A stretch of 64,000 nucleotides of DNA from Sorghum bicolor (GCF_000003195.3 NC_012875.2:14181240-14245239), one strand, 5' to 3'; shown: positions 1 to 11,151, counted from the first letter of the stretch. Notes: a model not told the origin generated them from the sequence alone. Program-made: numbers and translations.

Positions 1-40
1 ATGTCTCTACTTAATAAAAGAAAATATTTTATCTTTATAA

Positions 41-585
41 GATAAATATTCATTAATAAAAAATTATCTAAATATATCTATGTGTGATCTTGTTTTGAAG
101 GATATGTTATAAGAAATTTAATGGTGCAATCAAAATTTAATTTATATCTTTGGTTTATGAGTTATGGCTTTTTATAATTCGCTAAAACAATTTTGCATGC
201 ATATGAGAGTGAGGACTAGGTTGATGGGATAGCGTGTCATCGCGCAGTAAAAAAGACCACCAAAGGAACGAGAGTTGTGACGGGTCCTCTCTATAATTTG
301 TAGTTGTAGAGATAAAAATTCATTAATAAAATTTTATCTAAATATATCCAAGTGTGATCTTATTTTAAAAGATTTGTTATAAGAAATTTAATGGTGCAAT
401 CGAAATTTAAATTATATCTTTGGTTTAAGAGTTATGACTTTTCTTAATTTGTCAAAACAATTTTGCATGCATGGGTGAGTGGGGCCTAAGTTGATGGGAT
501 AACCTATCATGGCATAGTAAAAAGGAGAGTTGTGGCTTTACCATAGATATTGTAGATGGTCCTCTCTATAGTTTTTAGTTGCAGA
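41..585. repeat. Tandem duplication of a ~270-bp AT-rich unit
   Basis: Two head-to-tail copies are visible, about 41-310 and 311-585. Both run through CATTAATAAAA, CTAAATATATC, AAATTTAATGGTGCAATC and AACAATTTTGCATGCAT, and end near TAGTTG(T/C)AGAGA. They differ by scattered substitutions and small indels, so the duplication is not recent. There is no coding frame of note and I do not recognise the unit as part of a named element. Confidence 0.7.
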
Positions 586-598
586 GACTAGAACCTAA

Positions 599-1193
599 GA
601 GCATCTCCAACGGTTTGTCATTCTAGTTTGGCATTTGTGTTATTTGGCAAAAAGGTAAAAATCACTCCTCCAACGGTTTTGCAAACGGGTTTGCCATTTT
701 AGTAAACTTGGCATTTGAGAGACTCCCCTTGGCATATTTAGGAGTTGGCTTTTGGATTGGCAAACGCTTGCGGCCGGTTTTCCTGCATCAATTTCGTGCG
801 CGGCCTGGTCTCTTTGGCACCGTTTTCTTCGTCGGAGCGAGTCCTCGCGCCAAATAGAGTCCGCGCCGCCATTGGTTTGCCGCGACTCAAAGACGCAGTC
901 TGCTACGTCGTCCCTCCCTTCGCTAGGAACGGTATGCATCACGAGGAAGATGAAGGCGACGACGGACACGAACCTGCGACTGCGAGCGGCGGTGCCTCCC
1001 TTCGCGCGAAGGGAAACACGCGCGTGCGACAGAAAGACGCGCGCAAAGATTTGGCTGGGTCCACTAGGTAATTGCCAAGTCCAAAATGCCAAACCATTAG
1101 GGATGACCATATTTTTTCCTTTGCATTTGCAATTGGGAGTTGGCAAACAACAACAAATGCCAGACCAAAATTGCCAAACCATTGGAGGTGCTC
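599..1193. mobile_element. PIF/Harbinger-like nonautonomous DNA transposon (595 bp)
   Basis: The ends form inverted repeats: GAGCATCTCCAACGGTTTG at the left and the reverse complement of GAGCACCTCCAATGGTTTG at the right (two mismatches in 19). The trinucleotide TAA flanks both sides (596-598 and 1194-1196), the duplication expected for PIF/Harbinger (Tourist) elements. The outer ~130 bp on each side are AT-rich and partly complementary (GGCATTTG/CAAATGCC motifs). The middle, about 760-1065, is GC-rich and unlike the ends. Overlapping open frames in the middle have no recognisable domain and I do not call them genes. Confidence 0.8.
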
Positions 1194-1196
1194 TAA

Positions 1197-1393
1197 TAGT
1201 ACGTGGAAGTAGGAGAACGCGCTCACCCATCCAAGATGATCCAAAAGATTTTGCATCTAATTCTTGTAGCCGATGTACGACTTCTTGAAGGATGCAAATA
1301 TCTAGACTCAAACTTGAATTATCATAATATTATATTTTTTAGTTGTAGAGCACGGACATGATTCTGGTGAGAAATGAGCTTTAGCAATTTGTG
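1197..1393. other. Unassigned DNA left of Copia-1
   Basis: This short stretch lies between the PIF-like element and the copia target duplication GTGTT at 1394-1398. I see no recognisable gene or repeat. With 7945-8202 it was contiguous before Copia-1 inserted. Confidence 0.5.
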
Positions 1394-1398
1394 GTGTT

Positions 1399-2400
1399 TG
1401 TGAAATATAATGGGCCATTAGCTCATAATTATATTTGATGATTAATTCAATGGCCCATAATTAATGCTATAATGAAAATGGTTTAGTACCATATTGATGA
1501 TTGACCATGTGTTAAATTTAAGAGGCTTTTGTTAGCCCCTATGGAGAAGTTGAAGGAGGGTAAAGGGGTGCCACACGCGCGCGCCGCCGCTGCCGCCGAG
1601 CCGAGCCGTGGCGAGGCGTGACTTGTCTTGTCTTGTGTCGAGACGAGCGAGCGTGACGTGGCACACGAGGACCAGACCAGACGTGACGTGGCACATGCGT
1701 GGTGAATAAGGAAAGGGAGGAAAACGGGATCTGACCGTTGTGCAATTAATGGCAATTAATTGTGTTTGATTGCCATTAACCGGACGTTTCCTCCTGGGGC
1801 CTATATATTCCATACGCAGAGACACCTTCCATACCTGCGAGACACACTCAGTCCTCTCCTGTCGAGTTGCTTTCTGTCCATTCCCGTCCCGAACCTCTGC
1901 GCGCACAGAGATCGGGAGAGCAGGCCTCCGGAACCCGACGCCTTGCAACGAGACACCTGCTCGGGTGTTGCGGGCAATCAGATTTTTGGGGAGCGTCTTC
2001 CGCGACTGCTCACCGACGAGTTCGTTGTCTTCTTCCTGGTGGACGTTCTCACGGATCGAGATCGACTACTGCGTCTTCGTCTTCTTCCTGGTGGACGTTC
2101 GCGGGACTGCACTGCGAATATCTTCCTGCACCGACTGTGGTCCGCTACTTTGAGCAACGCACTATGTCGACTAGTGCGAATGGAGCCGCCGGTGCCTTCG
2201 GCACTGGTCCCTCCTCTGGGTACAATCTTAAACGATTGTTTTTCACTTTCAGTATGTCTGCTGTAGTTGCAGTAGTTCTTGCAATGTTTATCTCTAATTT
2301 GAGTAGTGATAAAATTGCACACGTGCACATATATGCCACCACAATATTTTGGGTAATTTTTTGGATTAAATCAAACATTAAAATGTCTAAATTTCTAACA
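1399..2400 (+). repeat. Copia-1 5' LTR
   Basis: The 1002-bp LTR matches 6887-7939 from TGTGAAATATAATGG to TTTCTAACA. A TATA-like box lies at 1802-1809 and a CT/GC-rich leader follows. The first ATG downstream of that box is at 2164. The frame it opens stays open to the last LTR codon (ACA, 2398-2400) and continues into gag. Confidence 0.93.
1802..1809 (+). promoter_or_regulatory. Probable TATA box of Copia-1
   Basis: TATATATT sits in the context GGGGCCTATATATTCC, identical in the 3' LTR. The site is where a plant LTR promoter is expected, ahead of a leader of roughly 330 nt with no ATG before 2164 in this copy. The transcription start is inferred, not seen. Confidence 0.6.
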
Positions 2401-3093
2401 ATCCAAAAACCTGATATTAGGCATTTTTCTGTTAGTGGTTTTGCTGCTGCGTTAAAACCGGATGCGTTCGATGGTTCGAACTATAAGCGGTGGCGCGCGA
2501 GAATGATATTGTGGTTGACTGCTATGAGTTGCTATGACGTCGCGAAAGGGAAGCCGGAACAGTTTACTCCTGAGGAGGAGAAAACGTTCATGGCTGCTGA
2601 TGATAACCTCTTCAGAGGCGCCGTCATAAGTGCGCTCGATAAAAAGTATGTCGACAACTATATTATTTGCACCACTGCTAAAGAATTATGGGATGCGCTT
2701 GAGGCCAAGTTCGGGGTTTCTGATGCTGGTAGCGAGCTGTATCTCATGGAACAATTGTTTGATTACAAGATGGTGGATAGCCGTTCTGTGATTAAACAAG
2801 CACATGAGATACAGGCACTAGCTAAGGAACTAGAACAATTTTCTTGTGTGTTGCCTGAAAAGTTTGTGGCCGGCGGTATAATAGCTAAGCTGTCACCTTC
2901 TTGGAAGGATTTTGCTACTTCTCTAAAGCATCAGAGGAAAGAGTTTGGTCTTGCCGAACTCATGGGAACTCTTGATGTTGAGGAGAAGGCGAGGGCAAAA
3001 GATACACATGGGAAAGGCATTGAGTCTTCTAGTGCCTATGTGGTGCAAAAGAAAAAGAAATTCGCATTCCGTAATAAGAAAAAGAACAAGTAA
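2164..3093 (+). pseudogene. gag: Copia-1 Gag, starting inside the 5' LTR
   Basis: The frame runs from ATG 2164 to TAA 3091-3093. Codons 1-79 lie in the LTR: a Gly/Ser/Ala-rich start, then hydrophobic stretches at about residues 25-46 (FFTFSMSAVVAVVLAMFI) and 57-68 (YATTIFWVIFWI). The copia Gag core follows from about 2437, with DAFDGSNYKRWRARM, WDALEAKFGV and VLPEKFVAGGIIAKL. The core matches Copia-2 closely, so its identity is secure. A GT...AG pair (GT 2220-2221, AG 2434-2435; 216 nt, a multiple of three) could splice out the hydrophobic part without changing frame. In-frame TAA codons at 3091 and 3103 cut Gag from its zinc knuckle, in a lysine-rich stretch that is open in Copia-2. The Gag family is certain; use of the LTR start is inferred. 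Confidence 0.75.
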
Positions 3094-3105
3094 GAGAACA
3101 AGTAA

Positions 3106-6100
3106 GGAGCAAATCCAAAGCCAAAGCAAACTGTGGTTTTTAAGAAGAAAAAGGCAGATGGAGGCTGCTTTGTTTGCGGTAGCGATGACCACTGGGCGAG
3201 TGGTTGTGCAGACCGCAAATTTAAACGAGAAGAGAAAAAGTCAGTAAACATGGTCATTGACGAGGCTAAAGGAGGAACATCTGGGTATGGTAATTATTTA
3301 CCTACTGTTCTTTTAGTCTGTCATTCTCCTGAGTGGTGGATGGATACTGGGGCTAATGTTCATGTGTGTGCTGACATCTCTTTGTTTTCTTCTTATCAGG
3401 CCGGCAACACTGGAGCCTTACTAATGGGGAACGGCTCTCATGCGCGTGTTCTTGGTGTTGGTACGGTCATTCTGAAGTTCACTTCGGGAAAGACGGTGCT
3501 GATGAAGAACGTGCAGCATGTCCCCTCCATCAAAAAGAATCTAGTTAGTGGCTCACAGCTTTGTAGAGATGGCTATAAAATAGTCTTTGAGGCCAATAAA
3601 GTTATACTTTCAAAGTTTGGAACTTTTATTGTTAATGGTTATGATTGTGGATGCTTGTTCCGCTTATCCATGCATGATGTGTGTAATAAAATCATGAACC
3701 ATAGTGTGATTTCGAATGAGTTGAATATTTGGCATTCGCGATTTTGTCATGTTAATTATGGTTGTTTAACGCAGCTAGCAAATATGAATTTAATCTCGAA
3801 ATTTAATTTAGTCAAAGGTTCTAAGTGCCATGTATGCGTGCAATCCAAGCAACCTCGCAAGCCTCACAAGGCTGCGGAGGCGAGGAACTTGGCACCATTA
3901 GAATTAATTCATTCCGATCTATGCGAGATGAATGGTGAGTTGACTAAAGGTGGTAAACGATACTCCATTACTTTTATAGACGATTGTACTAGATTTTTTC
4001 ACGTGTACTTGCTTAAAACAAAGGATGAAGCATTATAATATTTTAAAGAATATAAAGCTGAAGTAGAAAATCAACTTGGGAGGAAAATTAAACGCTTAAG
4101 GTTCGATCGTGGTGGAGAATATTTTTCAAGTGATTTTTCTGACTTCTGTGTAGAACATGGAATTATTCATGAGAGGACACCGCCATACTCACCACAGTCC
4201 AATGGGATTGCCGAAAGAAAGAACCGTACTCTAACTGAGATGGTTAACGCCATGTTAGAGACTTCGGGTCTATCTAAGGAATGGTGGGGTGAGGCGATAT
4301 TGACAGCGAGTCATGTCCTGAATAGAGTTCCTACAAAGAATAAAGAAATCACACCATTTGAGGAATGGGAAAAGAAAAGAGTAAATGTCTCCTATTTGCG
4401 TACTTGGGGTTGTTTGGCTAAAGTGAATGTGCCAATAAACAAGAAACGCAAACTCGGACCTAAGACAGTTGACTGTATTTTCCTTGGTTATGCTACTCAC
4501 AGCATAGGGTATAGGTTTTTAATTATAAACTCTAGAGTACCAGATATGCATGTTGGTACTATAATGGAATCTAGAGATGCAACATTCTTTGAAAGTGAGT
4601 TTCCTATGAAAAGTACACCAAATATTTCTAGTCATGAGTCTATAAACTCCCATGAGCAATTTATTCCGATAGAACAATCTGAGGAACCCCATGTTCACTA
4701 TCCTGAGGAGGATGATAATGTAGTCACTCGAACGAGCAAAAGACAAAGAAAAGTGAAGTCTTTTGGAGATGACTATATTGTGTACCTCGTGGATGATACC
4801 CCAACAACCATTAAAGAGGCATTTTCATCTCCTGATGCTGACTTGTGGAAGGAAGCAATAAGGAATGAGATGGATTCTATAATGTCTAATAGAACTTGGG
4901 AAGTGGTCGAACGACCTTATGGGTGTAAACCTATAGGGTGTAAATCGATGTTCAAGAAGAAGCTTAGGCCTGATGGTACAATTGAGAGGTACAAGGCTAG
5001 GCTTGTGGCTAAGGGTTATACCCAAAGAGAAGGGGAAGATTTCTTTGATACTTATTCACCTGTTGCCCGTTTGACCACAATTCGAGTGTTACTGTCTTTG
5101 GCTGCCTCTCATGGTCTTCTCATTCATCAGATGGATGTGAAGACAGCTTTCCTAAATGGAGAGTTAGAGGAAGAGATCTATATGGATCAACCTGATGGAT
5201 TTGTATCAAGTGGTCAAAAGGACAAGGTGTGTAAGTTATTAAAATCCCTTTATAGCCTAAAACAAGCTCCAAAACAATGGCATGAGAAGTTTGACAGAAC
5301 CCTAACTTCTACCGGCTTTGCTGTTAATGAAGCTGACAGATGTGTGTACTATCAGTTTGGTGCGGGTGAAGGTGTGATCCTTTGTTTGTACGTGGATGAC
5401 ATACTGATCCTTGGGACAAGCCTTGATGTGATCAAGGAAGTTAAAGACTTTTTGTCTAACAACTTTGAGATGAAAGATTTAGGAGAAGCTGATGTTATTC
5501 TAAACATTAAGCTTTCAAGAGAAGGCAATGGTGAGATTACACTTGTGCAGTCCCACTATGTGGAAAAGATTTTAAGTCGCTTTGGGTACAGTGACTGTCA
5601 ATCTGCTCCTATGCCTTATGATCCTAGTGTGCTATTGAGGAAAAATCGAAGAATAGCAAGGGATCAACTAAGATTCTCCCAAGTTATAGGCTCATTGATG
5701 TACCTTGCTAGTGCCACGAGGCCTGATATCTCGTTTGCAGTGAGCAAACTTAGCCGGTTTGTGTCAAATCTGGGAGATATTCATTGGCAATCTCTTGAGA
5801 GAGTGATGCGCTATCTGAAAGGTACTGTGAGCTATGACATTCACTATACCGGATACCCGAAGGTATTAGAGGGTTATTGTGATGCAAATTGGATATCTGA
5901 TGCTGATGTGTTAAAGGCCACAAGTGGATATGTGTTTCTGCTTGGAGGTGGCGCTGTTTCATGGAAGTCTTGCAAGCAGACTATCTTAACGAAGTCAACC
6001 ATGGAAGTAGAACTCACAGCATTAGACACCGCCGGTGCTGAGGCCGAGTGGCTTCGTGAACTCCTGATGGATCTACCGGTGGTTGAAAAACCTGTGCCGG

Positions 6101-6342
6101 CTATTTCCATGAACTGTGACAATCAAACAGTGATCACTAAAGTCAACAGTTCTAAGGAGAACATGAAGTCTAGTAGGCATGTCAAACGGCGTCTGAAGAC
6201 TGTTAGAAAATTGAGAAACTCCGGAGTTATAGCATTGGACTATGTTCATACGTCCAAGAATCTGGCAGATCAATTCACAAAGGGACTATCACGTAATGTG
6301 ATAGATAGTGCATCGAGTGAGATGGGTTTGAGACCCACGTGA
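3106..6342 (+). pseudogene. pol: Copia-1 Pol: zinc knuckle, protease, integrase, RT, RNase H
   Basis: It is in the same frame as gag. Domains in order: zinc knuckle CFVCGSDDHWASGC (about 3166-3207); aspartic protease with DTGANVHVC (about 3343); pre-integrase HSRFCHVNYG; integrase from LELIHSDLCEMNG through DRGGEYF to [11 protein letters not shown] (about 3897-4236); reverse transcriptase from [11 protein letters not shown] through [15 protein letters not shown] to [11 protein letters not shown] (about 4990-5415); RNase H with [11 protein letters not shown] and [22 protein letters not shown]-terminus EMGLRPT and a TGA at 6340-6342. A TAA at 4036-4038 interrupts integrase; the frame is otherwise open. 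It would have cut, copied and integrated the element's own RNA/DNA. Confidence 0.93.
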
Positions 6343-6886
6343 GGTCTACCATGGTGGCAACTGGTTCTATGTGATCGGAGATCCCATGAAGTAGAATGGT
6401 GAAACAAGCCAGAAGTAGATTGTGAGGAAAGACCCTTTACTTAACTCATCTCAATTGCACTTCTTTCCTAAGTCTGTAAGGAAGGCTGGTTATATACCTT
6501 GATGTATTCCAAAGCGGCTTGTGAAGCGATAGATGTTGTCCTACAGAACATCTTTAAGGAATACACCTATATGAGTTTGACTGCTAGTCACAGTCTATGA
6601 GATTTTGGGTGATCTCTAGATACTCATGAATGGGCCAGAAGTATGACTTATATGCTTCAACCAGAGGGGATGTTCATGCAACCCGGTATCAGTTATGAGT
6701 GTAGATGAAACTTATATCACACAAAACTTGCAATTCAAGGCATAGTCCATTGTTCAAGTTGTGGCTAAGTGTAGTCTGTACTCTAGGTGGAAGTTCAACT
6801 TAACAGTCTCCACCGAAACGACTGGTATATGAAACGACATGGAAACTCGAGAGCTTTTCTTATGTGCCCTAGAAATAGATGGAGAT
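6343..6886 (+). other. Copia-1 3' untranslated region and polypurine tract
   Basis: This is non-coding sequence between the pol stop and the 3' LTR. The purine-rich AGATGGAGAT just before 6887 is the probable plus-strand primer. Similar sequence lies between the pol end and LTR of Copia-2 (45089-45632, opposite strand), where the tract reads GTTTGGTGGGGATTG. Confidence 0.7.
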
Positions 6887-7939
6887 TGTTAAATATAATG
6901 GGCCATTAGCCCATAATTATATTTGATGATTAATTCAAGGGCCCATAATTAATGCTATAATGAAAATGGTTTAGTACCATATTGATGATTGACCATGTGT
7001 TAACTCAACTTAAATAGGAGGCTTTTGTTAGTCCCTATGGAGAAGTTGAGGGAGGGTAAAGGGGTGCCACACGCGCGCGCCGCCGCCGCCGAGCCGAGCC
7101 GAGCCGAGCCTTGTCTTGTCTTGTCTTGTCTTGTCTTGTTGAGGTCGAGACGAGCGAGCCTGACGTGGCACACGAGGACCAGACCAGACGTGACGTGGCA
7201 CAAGCGTGGTGAATAAGGAAAGGGACGAAAACGGGATCTGACCGATGTGCAATTAATGGCAATTAATTGCCGATTGATTGACCCATTAATGGCAATTAAT
7301 TGTGTTTGATTGCCATTAACCAGACGTTTCCTCCTGGGGCCTATATATTCCATACGCAGAGACACCTTCCATACCTGCGAGACACACTCAGTCCTCTCCT
7401 GTCGAGTTGCTTTCTGTCCATTCCCGTCCCGAACCTCTGCGCGCACAGAGATCGGGAGAGTAGGCCTCCAGAACCCGACGCCTTGCAATGAGACACCTGC
7501 TCGGGTGTTGCGGGCAATCAGGTTTTTGGGGAGCGTCTTCCGCGACTGCTCACCGGCGAGTTCGTTGTCTTCTTTCTGGTGGACGTTCTCGCGGATCGAG
7601 ATCGACTACTGCGTCTTCGTCTTCTTAGTGGTGGACGTTCGCGGGACTGCACTGCGAACATCTTCCTGCACCGATTGTGGTCCGCTACTTCGAGCAACGC
7701 ACTATGTCGACTAGTGCGAATGGAGCCGCCGGTGCCTTCGGCACTGGTCCCTCCTCTGGGTACAATCTTAAATGATTGTTTTTCACTTTCATATGTCTGC
7801 TGTAGTTGCAGTAGTTCTTGCAATGTTTATCTCTAATTTGAGTAGTGATAAAATTGCACACGTGCATATATATGCCGCCACAATATTTTGAGTAATTTTC
7901 TAGATTAAATTAAATATTAAAATGTCTAAATTTCTAACA
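6887..7939 (+). repeat. Copia-1 3' LTR
   Basis: This is the partner of 1399-2400 with the same ends and is followed by GTGTT. Compared with the 5' LTR, the LTR-borne gag start (ATG 7704) is here closed by TGA at 7773-7775, where the 5' copy reads CGA (2233-2235). A base is also missing a little further on. An extra ATG has arisen in the leader (CTTGCAATGAG). These are post-insertion changes in a copy not needed for expression. Confidence 0.93.
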
Positions 7940-7944
7940 GTGTT

Positions 7945-8202
7945 TGCCTTAAAGCAAAACTTTGTGTGCGTACCACCCAAAAACTAGTGTAGGGAGACTA
8001 TCATCATACAAGCAAGCTCCACAAGGAAAGTCTTTTTCTCGCAGCAGAGAGATTTTCAAAGACCATCCCACGAGGTGTACAAGGATCCTTTTCAAAAGAC
8101 CATCCCACAAGGTGTGGATCCTTTTCATTGTGATTATTTATCTGAATTATCAATCTGTGTCCCAACGCTATGTATAATAGTCTTACAGTACATTAGTATA
8201 AT
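7945..8202. other. Unassigned DNA right of Copia-1 with a short internal duplication
   Basis: This was contiguous with 1197-1393 before Copia-1 arrived. It contains two near-copies of about 37 bp around AAAGACCATCCCAC(G/A)AGGTGT and GGATCCTTTTC (about 8053-8130). No gene is recognised. Confidence 0.5.
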
Positions 8203-9726
8203 TGTAACAGCCAAAAATTAGATTTCAATTAATAGCATTTAATTTGATTTATTTAAGTATTTTTGTGAGCATTTAAATTTAGCACTTAAATAATTTTTGG
8301 TGGAAAATAAAATTCATCATAAGTTTAGAAACATGTTGTGCATACATGTTGGAGCATATTTGATTTTTGTTGATTGTTTTTTGTTGGAGATTATTTATGC
8401 TCAAAAGCTCTTTTGGAAAATGTTTTGGAAAATAAAAGAAAAGAAAGTTAAAATGAAAAAGAAAAAAAAGAGAAAACCAGCCAGCCCTCGCTTGTTCCCC
8501 CTCGGCCTGGTGTCCTATTGGCCCGAGGCCCAGCTCCCCTCTCCCCCCTGGCTTGCTCCCTTTCTCCCCCGCGGCCCAGCACCCCTTTTCCTCCCCATTT
8601 CGGCCCGCAGCGCGGCCCAGCCCAGGCAGCGCGTGCCTCCCCTCCCCCTCTCTTTGACCGACAGCTGGACCCCACCTTCCTCTCTCGCTGACACGCGGGA
8701 CCCGCCAAGCGGCGCCTCCCCCTTCTCCTTCCTTGCTCGTAACCGAGGTGGACTCCTCCCCCGGTCGGATCAATCCCGACAACAACGGGATTTCCTTGCC
8801 AAAGGGTCAAACCAAGACCCTATAAAGCCTCGGCTATCTCGCCCGCACCTATTTTTCCCTTCCACGCGAAGTAAAACAGCCCTAGCCCCAGCAGCAGCCG
8901 AAAGTTGGATCGCGCCGGTTTCTTCTCCGCCTCCCCACGCGACTAGCTTTCTCCAGCCGTGAGAACGCTCTTGGTGAGCTCGCCTCACCCTCCTCTTCCT
9001 TCACGTAATCTCGGTTTAGCTTTTGGCGCTTGGAATCGCCTTCTTCGCGAGCGCCGGTGAGTTTTGCGGCGGCAGCAATGGCGCCACCGTGCCGGTGGCC
9101 AGCCGTGGCGGCCGGCCCGCCGCCCGCCCCTCCCTGGCCTGATCTCAACCATCGGATCGAGTTTCGGTGGCTAGGATTAGAAGATACCCCTTCGGGGGGT
9201 ATTTTCTTAAAGAGACCCTGAACTTCATCAGTTTTCAACCCGCGGTCCTCGACGACTTTCTCAGTTTGCGCTTCTCAGTTTTGAAAACGTATTTCGGTTC
9301 GCTGAGTCAGTTTACGCTTTCCATTATTTACAGTTTTGCCATTGAATTTGTTTTGCTCATAAAATATTCATTTTAACTCCGTTTTTGTCCATTAAAATTT
9401 CATTAGATTCGTATTTACGAGCTCTACATGTTAGAAGTATTATTTCACTGTTTTGAAACTTTTTATTTTCGTAGTAGCATTTAATTATTTATTTATCTAT
9501 AGGAAATCTTAGAAAATTCATAACTTCTACGTTTTAATTCTGATTTTCGTGAACTTTACGTTTGTGTGATCGTAGCGCTGCGTAGAATATTTTTATAAAC
9601 TTTTATCTTTGATTTCTTACTGCTGGTGTAATGTTCTAATTATAGCTTGTTTGCTTTGTGTATGTTTGTCTACAATGGATTGCGTGTTGTTGATTGATGT
9701 TTGGGAATAGACGGTGAGCCGTACGC

Positions 9727-9791
<65 letters not shown>

Positions 9792-10354
9792 ACCTTGTCG
9801 ACCATAGCAAAATGATAGATGTTTGTTACCTGGATTCCTTGCTACCTACTTGATATGCATTTGATGTAGTTATGCTAGTGTTTGAAGTAATCTATGATCT
9901 TGTAAGATGATTAATAGCTATGCAATGATCATAAAAAGATGACAAATAACTGTATGAGATCTTGTCTGTACGTGATCACCCGGGATAACAGTACAACCAC
10001 GAGAGCTATAATGGCTCTGTCTTCAGCTCAGTATGAAGACCTTTTCTAGCTTGTTAGCGGTTATCCGAAAGGGCGCTAGAGGGGCTTGCCGTTTTGGATA
10101 TAGTGTGGCCTCTGTCTTTATGTGTATAGGCTGCGAGTCATTGTGCCATTGGAAGGGGGGCTCTATATTTGCGCGCCCGGAAAACCTTGCAGCCCTAACA
10201 TGTTATACAAACTTTTGAAAGGCTTTATAGTGATCCCTACCGACCTCCCTAGGAAGGGGTTAAGAGATGAGCTACCTCGGGTGAAAGGGTAAATCATGAT
10301 CATGGGTAAAGATGTACAACCTCTGTAGAGTGTTAAAACTAGTATACTAGCCAA
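8203..10354 (+). repeat. Truncated chromovirus (Tekay-type) LTR
   Basis: It begins TGTAACAGCC and follows the organisation of the Tekay-1 LTR: AT-rich start, CT/GC-rich promoter section, the ACCCCTTCGGGGG block near 9187, then the conserved late section (TTTTCTAGCTTGTTAG, AGGGGCTTGCC, GTACAACCTCTG). It stops near ACTAGTATACTAGCC, where Athila-2 sequence begins, so the LTR's 3' end and any internal region are absent. A TATAAA-like box sits near 8821. Open frames in the GC-rich part (for example 8297-8962) are compositional and not called as genes. The similarity to 14392-17200 is clear but diverged. Confidence 0.8.
9727..9789. repeat. Compound microsatellite (CA)n(TA)n
   Basis: About 13 CA units pass directly into about 17 TA units, inside the truncated LTR. 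It is a simple repeat, likely variable in length. Confidence 0.97.
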
Positions 10355-10829
10355 TTCTCCATTCTATGATGAGGACATTCTAGGATGTAGTCTTGAAAGC
10401 GCTCTAAGGCTTCTGGGACTTACTCATCATGTTGTTATTGAAAACTTGATATCTTCCTACAAAGAGCATTTGTCTTGCCCATGGGAAAGAATTTTGCTAG
10501 GAAATTGGTGGAGCAAAGTGCCTACATAGTATTCTTCTCCTTAGTTGCACATAATCACTGCTTCGCTCTCCCTAAGAGTTGGAATGGGAAGAGGCAAAGT
10601 AGTATGGCATCTCTAGGGCATGCTTGATGGTGAAAGTGCTACAAATCTCTAGGAAGTGTTGGAGATGAGCACTAGAATCTTTATGTGTCTTCCCACAAAA
10701 TTGGCTAGCTTGCACCATGTTGATTAGTGTTGGCTTAAGCTCAAATGACTTCTCAATGTCCACAGCAGGTCTAGTACGAATGTTATCCGTAGTGGGAGCT
10801 GAGAACTCACAGAGTGACTTGTTGGCCAT
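10355..10829 (-). pseudogene. gag: Athila-2 gag fragment
   Basis: On the minus strand the frame starts with MANKSLCEFSAPTTDNIRT and continues ELKPTLINMVQASQFCGK and SAHLQHFLEICSTF. It is nearly the same as the Athila-1 gag at 27370-27570 (SAPTTDNIRTGP, LKPGLINMVQ, HLQHFLEICNTF). After about 10575 it is frame-broken but still alignable (aligning with the GRAKQWFY-type region and the end of the Athila-1 gag core) up to about 10355, where it meets the truncated LTR. The protein would be a nucleocapsid of an Athila-lineage Gypsy element. Only the first third of Gag remains. Confidence 0.85.
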
Positions 10830-11151
10830 GGCGTCGAACTCTAGTGTTAAGCTTTGAAGTATGCTTGGTTCATCTTCTGACTCAGAAGGTAGAGCCTTAA
10901 GCTGAGATATTGGTGATGATGCTTTTGCTCAAACTTTCTTTAGCTTGGCTCTTGTCCTTCTGATCAAAGCTTCTGAATTATCTAGAAAATTATCTGGAAG
11001 GTCAAACCTGCTCATACATTACCCTATGTATGATATATAAATAGACAAAAGATAAGGGTAAGGCTGTATGAGTAGAGAAGGATGATGGTTTCTCAATCAC
11101 ATTAGCGGATGCAAGTGATGGCTCATTATCCTTTGAATAGAAATTCAACCT

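Larger units (their letters stand above)
1399..7939 (+). mobile_element. Complete Ty1/copia LTR retrotransposon (Copia-1)
   Basis: Two LTRs (1399-2400 and 6887-7939) start TGT(G/T)AAATATAATGGGCC and end TTTCTAACA. They are flanked by the 5-bp target duplication GTGTT at 1394-1398 and 7940-7944. Between them lies a single-frame gag-pol region in copia order (gag, protease, integrase, reverse transcriptase, RNase H), broken by three stop codons. The LTRs differ by several percent, including an insertion of about 30 bp near 7270 in the 3' copy, so the insertion is not very young. No TGGTATCAGAGC-type primer site follows the 5' LTR. The element is now non-coding as a polyprotein but structurally complete. 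Confidence 0.95.

Noticed and set aside
640..1311. 223-codon minus-strand open frame over the PIF-like element
   Set aside because: It crosses the element's terminal repeat into flanking DNA and overlaps frames on the other strand. There is no recognisable domain.
8297..8962. 221-codon plus-strand open frame in the GC-rich section of a Tekay-type LTR
   Set aside because: It lies in the promoter section of an LTR. Overlapping frames exist on the other strand, the composition is Pro/Ser/Arg-biased, and the equivalent Tekay-1 LTR does not keep the frame.
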